A stretch of DNA of 64,000 bases from contig NC_134281.1 of NCBI RefSeq assembly GCF_949628215.1, positions 40,594,512-40,658,511 of the forward strand. Direction: 5' to 3'. This document shows positions 1 to 28,169 of this stretch, in pieces. The notes under the pieces were generated by a model. The model was not told the DNA's origin and made no database searches. It was given only the letters and a program-made list of their open reading frames with translations. The first letter of the stretch is position 1, and each line of letters starts with the position of its first letter. The translations under genes were made by a program, and so were the position numbers. Source of the stretch: Phalacrocorax aristotelis. Taxonomy: Eukaryota > Chordata > Aves > Suliformes > Phalacrocoracidae.

Positions 1-3000
1 GCACAGGGTCTCTTCCCAGCCATCTCCAGGGAAAAGTGCTGAATCACTCTCCCCTTCATCCTCCTCCGGATGGGAGGGCAGGGTGACCTCAAAACCTGCC
101 TCTACCTGAGCAAAAAATTAGGAAAATGCCCAGAAACACAAAAAGCAGAGCAACGCCTTCTTCGAACAGTGATCTGTGCGAATGAGATGGGCTGGCTGCA
201 TGGGGGTTAGCAGGTCCCATGGGGCTCCTCCCCACTCTCACGGACCCCACAGCTTCCCCCGGCTGAGAGACCCACGGCTCCACAGCCAGTCCCACAGCCT
301 CTGACCTCTGCAAGGAGCAGAGTCTGCGCTGCTGCACGCCTCGCTGCAAAGCCACCCTTGGGCACACCACCTCCCCTTGCTCTGAAGCAGCTGCACAGTG
401 CTGTACTGTTTGGGAAACTGCAGGGCCGAGGCACCCAGCTCTCTGTGCCCTGCCCTGGGCTGCTGCTGGGGGACACATCGGGGGTTCAGGGCCCTGCAGA
501 CTCCCTGCCTGCTTCAGGCCACACTCAGGGGACAGTGATGGCATGGGGACCCCTCTCTGCATGGAGGAGCAGCTGGTCTCTGGGCATGCCTTGCTGCAGG
601 GTGGGGACCAGCACCGTGCAAGGACACCCACAGGAGGAGGATTTGGAGTGTACAGTGGTGCAGCCTGCAGCCTGCCCCAGGCCAGCACAGTGGCTCTCAC
701 CAAAGGTTTTCCCTTGGCCTTGTGGCAGCACATGCAGAGCTTGTTTAAATCAAACACAGCAGAGCAAATAAGAGCCTCAGCTGACTGCTGCGTTCTGGGG
801 AGCCAGCAGTAGTCACCCCGTGTGCCGCAAAGCAGGCAGGGAGAAGCAGGCAGGGCGAGGGGAGCTGGGCGCCGTGCCCCATGTGCAAACAGCCACAGCC
901 ATGTGCTGCCTGCTCAGGGTGCTCCTGGGCTGGGCTGCTGGCAGGGAGGGCTTGGCTCGGGCACTGGGGCTGGCACAGCCCGAGCCTGCGTTGTTTTTAT
1001 TTTAAATGCAGGGATAAGTAAGAAAAACCAAGTACAAGGGCTGGGTCATTTTTGGGACAGGTCCCTCACATGGGAAGGCTGGGGGAGCACTGCAGGTGGC
1101 AAAGCATCTGCACACCCAGCAAACAGGCATGCAGGGTAGCAGGACAAAGGTTCTGCATTGTTTTGCACTGATCTCTGTTGAAGATTGCTGGTGGTGGGAG
1201 TAAGAGCTGCAGAAGAGATATGTGGGAGAGCTGCAGGACAGATGCGTGGCAGAGCTGGGTTTAGGGTAGTGAGCCTTTTCTAACCCATTAAGTTGGTGAC
1301 TTCTTGGGGGCCAGGGTTTGCAGCACTCTCAGAGTAACCTGGAATGAGCCAGCTGTGATGTAATTTTTTTTTCTTTTGTAATACCCTGATATGGTAGAAA
1401 TTTCCCTTTTCTGGATTGCTGCATTTCTGTATCAGCCCAGAAGTACTTCTGCTTACACAAGTGTGTGCCTGGTGTTCCTCTGGGCCCTGGGAAGAACCAT
1501 CCTATGCTTCAGGACAGATCAGCTGGGTGCTGCACTGCAGTGGTATGAGGCTGGGGGGTTCTGCTGGCACTGTGGGTTGCTTGGCCGAGCTGCCAGCTCA
1601 CAGATACAACTCCTGCTCTTTGCTCTCCCGCAGCTGCCAGATGGGAAGCTGTGTCTTCCTTAACTTAGCCCTGCCTTGGCCATGCCCCAAAATACCCATA
1701 CGCTTTTTGCCTGCCCTGCACTGTGCCCCATAAAACAAAATGGCCTTTTTTATTTGAGTGACAGCTGGAATCTGGACTTTACAGAGCAGCTGTAGCCAGC
1801 CTGCAGCCAGTGGAGGGGAAGGAGAGGATGAGCTGCTGGCTGGGGAGCAAGGAGAGCAGACAGGCTGAGGATGCTGAGGGTGAGCGCTGCCTGTCTGCAG
1901 CCCCTGCATCAGGGAGAGGGGGCTGCAGGGTGACTCAGGGTAGTCTTGCCTGCTCCTGCTTCACAGCTCTCCCCACCATGTCCCTGTGAAGCTGCCGGCT
2001 CAGCAGCCTGGCCCAGCTCTCCCGTGGCTGCCCTCCATGCCCTGCAGCCTGTTGGACTCGGAGCCAGGTGTGCAAACAGGATGGTCTGGTTTTCGGCACA
2101 GAGTCGGGCTTGATGTTGGCAGGGCTTGGAGGCAGTGCTGCTGAACACAGCTTCATCCCACGGCTGCTTCTCCAGCAGGACTGGGACCAGCTGAAGCTCT
2201 CCCGAACAGCCTCAGCAGCGGTGTCAGCATGGTGCACATTAATAGTTGTACCCTGGGGTTTTCAGTGCCCTACAGAGAGTGCTGGTCCAGGTTTTGACTG
2301 TCTGTCTGTTGTGGGTACATGGCAGCAAGGCAGCTTACTGCAAAGATGTGTCCCATTTGCACAGTGTGCCTCTGGACTCAAACTTTGGCCAAGCTTCTAA
2401 CTTTGTGATGCCTGAATCTGAAGGCCCAAACCCAGGCCCAGCTACCCATGCTTACAGACAGGACACAGGCAGGGATGCAGGCAGGGCAGGACACAGCACC
2501 AGGCTTTGCTCGCTGGCTCAGAAAACCACGCCAATGGTTTTTTTCTGAAACAACATGGCTTGCAGGCTGCTTTGCAGGAGCAGTGCAGTGCTAGAGCACC
2601 CAGCACCGGTCCAGGCCTGCCCCTGCGACCGAGGACAGGGGCACGTTATTGCAGGTATCCAGGCTCTTGTGCACCTTTGATGTGCATGCCATCACTGGTG
2701 TCCCCAAATGCCTCTCAGGGGCGGTGTGACTCTGTGGGCACCTGAACCCCCCAGCACCAAAGACTCTGGCTGTGGGTCAGTGTCAGCAGAGAGCCCAGTG
2801 CAAGGGGCTGAGCTGCCCCGTCAAAGGCAGCAAGAAGGTGTGGAGGAAATGTAACTCCTGACACTGAACCTGCCGCTGAAAGTGCAGGAACATGCAACCA
2901 CAGGCTGCCCTGTGCTTGGCTGTAATCATGGTTTAACGTATTCCCCTTCCTGCCAGCCACAGGGCTGCAGCACAAACCAAGCCAGCCCAAAGAAAAACAA

Positions 3001-6000
3001 CATGGGGGAAAAAAACCCAGCATCTTTGCTTTTTTCCAGCCAGATCATGGCCCTGATCCAGGTTCAGCCCCACGGGCGGTGTGCCTGCACAGCAGCAGCG
3101 ACAACAGCACGTGGGAGGCAGCAGCAGGCAGAAGGTGGCTGTGTCAGCTGCCACTGAGATGGGAACCTGCCTGTGGAAGCAGCAGGCAGTTTCAGCTAGC
3201 AGGAAGCAGCAGTTTTCTGCCCAGACAGTTACTGGCTGGCCCAGTGGGTTTCATTTTGGCATGTCCCAGTCTTCCCAGCACTGCTGTACACAGCTGTTGG
3301 CCATTTCACTAAGACACCTTCGCTTTTTCCCCCTCTAATTTCCCCCAGTAATGACCCTGAGAAGAGCTGCCATAGGTGCTGGCAGTGGCAGCCAGAGTGG
3401 CTTGGTGATCGCTGTAAGCGCGGGGACACCCAGGCAGAAGAATTGCTAACTGCATCATTTAACCTGTGGCAGCGGCTTCCCCTCAGTCCTGCAGCACCCA
3501 GCCCCTGGCATCCCTGTGCTCTTCTGAGACTTTTAAGAAGGGGAAACATTTTTTCTCCTCTTTTCCTTCTCTGGCTTTTCCAATTAGGAGGACAGAATAG
3601 CCCCCCTCTCCTCTGGGGTTGGTCCCAAGGGAGCTGTTTGGTTGCGGCAGGCTCTTCCATACCCCAGCCCCTCCTGGCACCCCCCTTCCACAGCACCAGG
3701 GCCGAGGGAGCCCCAGGGAAGGGGTGGGTAGAGGACAACACATAGAAATAAGCCCCACAGAGGTGATAAAAGCAGTGTTTGGTGTACCTGACCTTCTGCT
3801 TTTTAAAGTTCCAGTGCTGATTTCCTAGGCTAAAAACACCTTTTACCTTGACTGCTGTTAAGGAAGAACACTTGCTTGGCAGGTTCTTTAGGATTCAGGG
3901 GAAGAAAGTTCAGGCAGAGCTCAATTAGTCTGACTTAATTTACAAGCGAAGTTCTGCATGATTTGCTTCACTTGTCTGTTGCACATTTTAGTGCTTAGAG
4001 CATTACTGGTCTTTTTTACTTTTCAATGCACGTACTTAATGTAGAAGCGCTCCTGTTATTTGCATGTTTACAGCCCTCCCCATAATGAAACTACTGGTTT
4101 TTCTGCTGTGAAAAAAAAAAAAAACCAAAAAATCTAGTGCTGTGCCAAAATGAGCAGAATATGTGGGAGGATAAAGCGTTATAGTGCACATTGTGTATTT
4201 TCTCATGAGTTCTGCCTGACTTCTCCTGGTCACTCCTGCTGTCCTTCTCCCCAGTGCTGCTTAATTCTGGGAGTTCTTCTCATAAGGGATCAATGTGCTG
4301 TGAATGCGCTGAGCAAACAGCTCAGTCACAAGTGCTCTGTGTTCTTGCTACCTGGTGTATTCACTGCACAAGCAAGTGAATGATGAGCAAGCACTGGCAA
4401 GCATCAGGTACCGCTTAGCCAATGCAATGTACTTCATTACTATATTAGTAATACAATAATAATTAGTAATGCAAAAATATTATTATTACATTAGTAATGC
4501 AATGTAATGCAAAGTAATTGCGAAAGTTACAGATGTAGGTAGCTTGCTTGCTATCTTCCACCGACTGCTAACCTCAAACTCCACAGCACTGATATGCTTT
4601 GCTTATAAAGGGTGCCAGGAGTAGGTCATCTCTCACACTTCACTCTGAGCTGCCTCTGCTAAAGCCATATGATGGCTGTAGAGCACCCCATTTTGAACGG
4701 TTGGTATCTTCATGCAACACATCAAAAATCCAATTAAAAAAATTGCCAGAACAAACTGAACAAGCAGCTGCTAAGTTTCTCTGTGGCATACAATGATTAT
4801 GTGATTCCTGGAGTTTTTCTTACTGGTCAGAAATCATGGCCATACTTGACTTTATTCAGAATCAAACATAATGTTTTCTGTACAAGAAATCACTGTATTT
4901 TGTGTGGCCTAGGAAAAGATCCATCTCAAAAAAAACCCAAGCAACCTCCTCCTTGCCCGTATATTGTACATTATGACAGCAAAGTAACACGTGCATCTGA
5001 AGAAAACTGGCAAAGCAGATTTATAAAAGTTCTTAAGTTAAAAATTAGGAAAAACATGTCTTGAGAGTAGACCAAGGACCAAAACAAATTCTTCTCTCCC
5101 TGCCCTCAACTTGCTGCATTTCCTATTCTTGCTTAATAAGCAGACAGCCAACAGCTGTTGGCAAAGCTTGAAAATAGCATAAGAGTGTAGCGTGTCAGAA
5201 AGCACGCTGTGCCTCTTTTGGTAAGCAGTGCAGGAGTGGCTCCTTAGGTAGGTTATCTATAGGCCAAATTCAGCCAAGGAGCATTGCATGTCCCAGCCAT
5301 AAATAGCACCAGCAATCCACTTCTTTGGGTGGTGGAAATGTTGGGTTTGCTCCAGTGCAAAACAGTAACACAAGTGTGTGCTATGCAGGAGAACTGCATC
5401 AGCCTGCTCGGTCTTTGATGCCAGCTCCTGGAAGTCTTCTGTGAGTGTTTGAATTACCCACATGCTGTCTGCTAGCGTCTAATGACTGCGTCAGCAAGCA
5501 GCATTAACGAGATGACTGTCCTGAGACCGATGTGTGGGGTTTCAGTGATTTGGAAGCTGTAATATAGAAGTTACATCCTTGATTAGAAGCAGAAGTGCAG
5601 AGTTAATAGTTCTTGGCTATTTAATTTCCAGGCAATAGTTGTCTGCGGTTCAGATCTTCAGGATCGGTTGCAGTTCAGCATCGCTGAGCATGCATGAATG
5701 TTTCTCTGGCACAAAATTTTGCCGACATTCAGAGAGTAGCTAAGTCCCAGACCTCGCCATCTGTCCTTCCCTTGGTCAGCCGCAGCGTGATCTCTGTCCT
5801 TATCCAGCATGGGCCAGGACGTAAGGAGGTGTGATGCCACCACACAGCAGTCGTGCTAGCCAGGAGCTGGGCACATGCTGTCGCAGCACAATGGAGAGCT
5901 TTGTCAGCAAACTGTGCCTGTGGCGTGAAAAGCAGTTGGGGCTGTTTCTTCCTGAAGTGGTGCATGGGAGGGCTTGGCTGTGGCTGGCTGTGGTTCTCCC

Positions 6001-8880
6001 GAGCCTCCCCGCAAGCTGGCCGGGATGCTGCCCCTGCCAGCCACACTGGAGAGCAGAAACCAGCCTCACTTGTCTGCAGTATCTCAGCCCAGACCAAATT
6101 GTGAAAGAGGTTTTCTTTGCTAAGCACTTTTTTCCCTGGCCTTTCCTACCTGTGGCTCTGTCCACAAATGTGGTCCCAGTAGAAGATACATTTCAGCCAA
6201 GCTTCCTAAGGAAGCAACGTGAGTGCAAAGCTGTCAGCCTCAGCCATCCCCCCAGTCACCTTTGGATTTGTTGGCCAGCATTGAGCAGATTTAAGAGAGC
6301 AACATTGATTAAAAAAGCCGTATCTTGTAAGCCCTGTGAAAAGAGGCAGCTGGGTACAGGGCAGGGACCTCCTAATGCTGCTCCAGGAGGCAAGCAAGGT
6401 ACCTGCAGGAGCGCTGCTCCTCCAGGCCCTGCTAGGTATCAATGAACCCGGTGGGACCCGCCTGGAACTCCCCAGGTGTAGGAAACCAGGCTTTTCAGCT
6501 CTGCTGAATTGAAATGTCTTATGGGCAGAAGTGCCTGAAAACTGTGAATTATCAGTGGACAACATTGTAATTTGGACTTTTGACCTGTGTGGCTAATTGC
6601 CAGACCTCTTGATTGCAAACACCAACATGCAAGAAGGCAGTGCGCGCCAAAGCGCACAATGGTCCCAAGAAGAGCCGGAGCTTCCTACCATGCACCCTGC
6701 AACTCCTGTTTCTGGCTACACAGAATGAATAAGTCTGGTTGTTGATGACTGTATTCACATGATGATCACTTTCCCAGTTTATATTAAGATACTTTGAATC
6801 TGTTTTGTGTGTGTTTCATTCAAAATGTGACCCAAACCCTATTATGCCGTGTCTACATTTGGAAAATTTTGGGATACTGAATATATGTCAGCATGCAGTA
6901 TAGCTCAGGGGAGTTAAGTATGCACAATACTTGCAAAAGCAACAAAAGGGAGATGCTCTGACTTCCCTTTGAGTGAAAAATTCCAAGCCCCAAAGACAGG
7001 CAACTGAGAAGTCCATTTCTGTGAGCAAATGCCCTCTTATAAACAAGAAGCTGTCCATGCCATCTGGCAAGCAGTGCTCCAGTGCTCCAAATGAGAAACA
7101 TTTGTATTTTGTTCATAAAATGTATATGATGCAATGTAGCTTCAGTGCAAGTGATGGGGCAGGAGGCTGAAATGGGTTCAAATCTTTTCCCGAAAACATC
7201 TGCCATGTAAACAGGAAGAATTATAATTATGTGTTGCTTGGTGACATTTGATTCATCCCAAAAGCAAAAGGCTTGCTTGAGGAAAATATTTTGAGTTCTG
7301 AGGATGTAATTTATGGTGATGACTTAACTATATCCCGAGAACAGGGTGAGCTGCTTGAGTGAGCGATGCAGTGCTTCAATCCCCCTTAGATCTAGCAGCA
7401 GTACTGCAGGAGGGGCTACCTCATCAGCTTCCCAAAAGCAGAACAGGGTGGCTGTGGTACTGCAGGGCAAGCTGATGAAGAACAATAATAATTTTCAGCT
7501 AATCTAGAAGAAAATAAACTGTGGACTTAAATTTCAGAACCAATTGGTTTGTGGAGTCTCCAATTTATGGGCAACGCACATTCAAGAACTGAACAAATGT
7601 AATGAAATTAATTTCCAAAGCAATTATGTAAAGTGGTCTAACTTCTCGGAGTAGGCAAGGCAAATATTAAAAGTATTATCCATGCTGAGGATAAATTTAA
7701 TTATACTAACAAGTGCCAAAAGGTTCTGACAACTTCTTTAAAGATAAAAAATGTAAGCATAGGAAATAGTGTTTTAGAAGGACATGTAAAATCTGCGCCA
7801 GTTAAATATGTTTTAATTTCCGATATAATTCCCACTGGCTATAAATAGAACTATAAAGACTAACTGATACTGCAAATACTTACTGTCTTCACTTGATATT
7901 GTCTTCTAATTGTGCATATCTGCTAACTAGATGAGTACAAATGTTAATGAAAGTATGAAATTTTATTATACCGCTAAGGTCAAGGTCAATCTGCCATGTT
8001 TTGAAACAGTCACTTTTATTGGTTATAGCAGCAAATCTCTTAAACTGCTGTTACTGAAGCTGCCTTCATTGACACGTACATTTTTCTCAGTGTCATGCTT
8101 TAAAAAGCAACTTAATGTTAGTGAGAAGTGTCAGATTCACAGGTTTTGAATGCAAAACCGCTCTGGATCCTCAGCAGAGAAACGTGTCCTGCATTAACTC
8201 GATCCCTCATCAGAAGGACTGTGTCCACGCTTGCGCTTGCCCAGCCTCTGTATGCGGGGTACTTCGAGCACTCACGGTAATGATCTTCACTACCACAATG
8301 TAAGAACAATTTTGCTTTCAAATCAAACACCGTGGCACTATTACCTTTCTAACCTTCAACAGGGTGTTTCTCCTTGAGTCTGCACTGGATCCGATGGCGG
8401 GTCGAGTGTTGACCATGACAGTGGACAAACTCTGCGGAGTCAGAGCACAGCGCTGGATCGCTTGTGGCTGTCCCACAGCTGCCTGCGAAGGCCCGAGCTG
8501 GGAAACCCAAAATGTCTGTGATTCCATACTCTTCAGAGTTTTTTTAAACCCATTTTTATAAGGCAACAGGATGGTGAAGCAGGACAGAGTGAGGTATTCA
8601 GTAGTTTCTTGTATTAGTGCATTTACCGGGATGGATGCAAGGATGGTAGCATAAATCCGTGACCGCGTCATGCCTTCGCTCAGGCGTATCAGTGTGCTCT
8701 TAAAGTGTCTCCACAGCTAATTAAAAACTGTAACTTTGTTGCGGCCAAGCGTGCATTATTTAATCCTTAAGCAGACTCTACACATACTCCCGCGGCTTGG
8801 TACGCTTTAACGGTGGAATTTGTTAAAAAAAGAGGTCAATAGATATTTTTTTCCACTTTTTGTTGCCCTCTACAGACCCT
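1..8880. other. Intergenic region left of SERBP1, no gene recognised
   Basis: I see no supportable coding exon, RNA gene or full transposon here. Open frames of up to about 200 codons occur on both strands around 5.8-6.4 kb, but they overlap each other, have no recognisable domain and sit in GC-rich anonymous sequence. By synteny with mammals the neighbour to the left should be GADD45A; none of it is visible. Local structure includes an AT-rich imperfect repeat around 4431-4516 and a 10-bp inverted repeat at 7421-7478. Confidence 0.6.
4431..4516. repeat. AT-rich imperfect repeat (TAGTAAT/ATTATT units)
   Basis: The short words TAGTAAT, ATAATAAT and ATTATTATT recur several times with the word AATGCAA between them, in both orientations. 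This is low-complexity sequence with some inverted symmetry. No transposon family is recognised. Confidence 0.5.
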
Positions 8881-9273
8881 CGAGGTGACCGGCTTCTCCA
8901 GCCGAGGGAAGCCTCCGGCCTGTTCCGAGCGGGCTGGGACCGGGGCGAATGGCGCCTGCACCAGCCACACACGCCTAGGGTTAAGAAAGACCCTTAAAAA
9001 AGCGGCTCATCGCGTCAGGACTGATGTCACCGCCGCCGGCAAAACCCCTTCCAGGGCTCCTGGCACCCCCGGGTCACCCCGGGGCCCTGGGTGGTCGCCC
9101 CCAGGGGGTCCGTGAGAGGCCGCCGTGCCCACCCACACCGAGCGGGCCCACCGCCGCTCCGCTCCATTGCCCTCCCAGCCCCGCCTGGGGCGGTGGCGGC
9201 GGCGATGGCGGCGGGAGGCCTCCCGCCCCCCGCCCCGCCCGCCCGCCCGCCCGCCCGCACAATGGCGGCGCGG

Positions 9274-9294
9274 GGCATGCCTGGAGTTGTAGTT
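9274..9294 (-). promoter_or_regulatory. ZNF143/THAP11-type (SBS) promoter motif
   Basis: Read on the minus strand this is AACTACAACTCCAGGCATGC, close to the well-known promoter element ACTACAANTCCCAGCATGC bound by ZNF143 and THAP11. I count two to three differences from that consensus. It lies about 110 bp upstream of the inferred transcription start, which is the usual place for the motif in CpG-island promoters. Confidence 0.6.
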
Positions 9295-9384
9295 CGCCGG
9301 GCGGGCGCGGGCGGCGGCGGGAGCGGGCCGCCTGCCGTTCCCGTCGTGCCCCGCGTGGGGTGAGGTGCCCGGATGTGCTCGGCG

Positions 9385-9425
9385 CCGGAAGAGAAGCGGG
9401 TCTCTTCGGAGCCGGCCATCTTGTG
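9385..9425 (+). promoter_or_regulatory. SERBP1: SERBP1 core promoter: ETS site, TOP-like start, YY1 site
   Basis: Three elements stand close together. An ETS core CCGGAAG is at 9385-9391. A pyrimidine run TCTCTTC at 9401-9407, preceded by GGG, could be a 5'TOP-like initiator. GGCCATCTTGTG at 9414-9425 is a YY1 site on the minus strand (CAAGATGGC). An ETS site just upstream and a YY1 site just downstream of a pyrimidine start is a layout familiar from ribosomal and translation-factor genes. The transcription start itself is inferred. Confidence 0.5.
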
Positions 9426-9490
9426 CGGCAGCGAGCAGGGCGCGGGGGCCCGGCAGCATCGGAGGAGGATCCCGCCGACGGGGGCCCATC

Positions 9491-25848
<16,358 letters not shown>

Positions 25849-28165
25849 ACTGGATGTCATAAGCCAACCCTGCCCTCGTCGGGCCTTCCTCTCCGAGGCT
25901 TGCATGCTTAAGGATCCTAAACAACTAAGAAATTAAAAAAAAAAAGACTGTCATTCATACCATTCACACCTAAAGACTGAATTTTATCTGTTTTGAAAAT
26001 GAACTTCTCTCGCTACACAGAAGCAACAATATGGTAGTCAGTTTTGTATCTAGAAATGTAATGGTAGCAGGGATGTTTTCATAATTTTTTCAGAGATTAT
26101 GCATTCTTCATGGATACTTTTTTGTATTGCTGCTTGAAAATATGCGTTTCCAAACTTGAAATATAGGTGTGAACAGTGTGTACCAGTTAAAAGCTTTCAC
26201 TTCATTTGTGTTTTTTTAATTCAGGATTCTAGACATTTTCCTCAAACTACAAACTGGGTTTTAATTATTGCACATTATTTCCGTTTCCTTAGTTCGTGTT
26301 TAGCAGATTTTTATCAGCCCAGGGTCTTTTGGAATATGTGAAATTTTAATTTGGCAGAGTGTTAGTGCTGTATGGAATACTAACTCCTGGAGTACTTTAG
26401 TTTAAATGCTTAATTTGGGGCTTGGAAAAACAGTCATTTTTCATCTATGGGTAGTTTGTTTATGCAAAAATCTTTACATAAAATTGATACCAGATACTTG
26501 AAAAAGATTCAAAGCACACTGGTTTATAGTGAAATGCCTGTGTATTGATCCAGCAGTGACATGTGGATAATTGGTCTAAACAGGTTTTTTTGTTTGTTTT
26601 AATGTATTGCAGCTTTTACTCACCCTTTTCTACCTTTATTCCTTCCTCCTCCCTTCAACAGAACAAGATGCTTTGTTGGCCAAAAAAAAAAGTTTTTAAG
26701 TTACCTATGCTTTTTCCTTGAGAAGGTACCCTGTAGATTGGAGTAACCTTTCCTGTTGTTGGAGCTGGGAGGTGGGGGAAGGTGGTAGTTGTTGCTCCAG
26801 TAGTCTGCCTGGACTCTGGCTGGGACGTGGAATTTAGCAGCACAGTCTGTGGCTGTGAGTACATCAGTACCTGATGTGTTAACAGCACTGCTCTGACAGT
26901 GGCAGGTCTGCTGAAGAAGAAACCACAGGCCTTGGCTGGGTCTGGCAGGAGGGAGTTTTACTGTTTCGGACAGGGACATTGCAATCTGTGTGTGATACAA
27001 CAAAAAGATGCAAAACAAAACCCCAACACTTAACCTCTCTGTCAAAATTTTGTTCTGGATTTGTGTGGTGTTCGAGATCTGATTGCTAGCTGACAAATGA
27101 ATGTTTTTCAGAGTGCAACTGTTAAGAAACCCTTTCTACTCCTGTAGAAGTTTGCCATAAATTTAATTTAATCCCTGTGAAAAGGATTACAACTTCAGTA
27201 CACAAAAGGAGTTGAGAGAATAATAAAGAGGGTTTCTTCAGGTTTTTATCTGCAACATTTGTTAGGAGACTAGAAACAGGTTTCTCATTTTATTTAATGT
27301 TTTACGCTTTGGACAGCTTATAACATATTTGTAGTTTCTTAACTAGGTAGATAGAAAACAAAAGGTAACACCCTATTTTTTTAAAAGCTGTACAGGACAG
27401 GCAAAAAGTATTGGAGACCTTTGAATATGAAATATCAAACTCCGTAACTGTGGTGTTTAGCTGGCTTCCTTTATCTGAACTATTTTCTACAAAAGTTTTT
27501 GTTGTAAACCACTGTTAATATCATTGGATTAGACTTTTTAGTGCACTCACCTATAGGTTAAAGTTCCAGGCTGTGAGAAGGAGGCAAGTTTTCAAACAGT
27601 GGATGATAAAATCTCTTGGTTAGCTTCTCCTGACTCGAAGCAGATATTACACAGGTGCTCGGGAGGGGCTGTTGGAGGTCCAGCACTGAGTTGTTCCTCT
27701 TCCCTCTACCTTTGTGTTCTGGTAGAATGTGCTGCAGTTTCAGTGTTAGGCACACCTTGGATAATACAATTAAAGGAATGCCTTGATGTGCAGAAACATA
27801 CTTGCAGAAAAGCTTTCTCTGTAACATAAACCTTCCTTCCCTTAACCAAACTGTATATTTGCTGCTTCAGTTGCCACTCAGCTTTTTTTCCAGATGACTT
27901 CTGGGCCAGCCAGTCAGTTGTTTGGGGCCCTGCTAGCCAGGCTTGGTCAGAAGCTTTCCCTCCTGCTTCAGAACATAGAGCAGTTTCCCAAATGGCATGA
28001 CATGTACAATTTTCAAGACAGCTTGTACTTAAAATTGGTCCGTCTGCTGTTCTGATAGATGTAAATTTGCCTCTTTCAGTCCATTTGTGTTAAGAACTAA
28101 AACTGTGAACATATATCTTTAATATTGGTGGGTGTTAACTGAAATAAAGGTTTATTTTCATGCTC
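25849..28165 (+). other. SERBP1: SERBP1 3'UTR (end inferred)
   Basis: AT-rich sequence without coding potential follows the stop codon. Poly(A) signals in order are ATTAAA 25932-25937 (beside an A-run), AATAAA 27222-27227, ATTAAA 27769-27774 and AATAAA 28143-28148. The last, followed by a T-rich stretch, is my choice for the distal end. Mammalian SERBP1 also has a long 3'UTR. Several lengths may be made. Confidence 0.55.
28143..28148 (+). terminator. Probable distal poly(A) signal of SERBP1
   Basis: AATAAA lies in the context ACTGAAATAAAGGTTTATTT, with T-rich sequence downstream. It is the last canonical hexamer before sequence of a different, more GC-rich character begins. Confidence 0.5.
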
Positions 28166-28169
28166 TTTT

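Noticed and set aside
1-800. Remnant of GADD45A expected from synteny
   Set aside because: None of the open frames at the left edge resembles GADD45A, so the gene must lie outside the window.
5831-6445. 204-codon frame on the + strand left of SERBP1
   Set aside because: Comparable frames overlap it on the other strand. No domain or promoter is visible, and composition matches local GC content.
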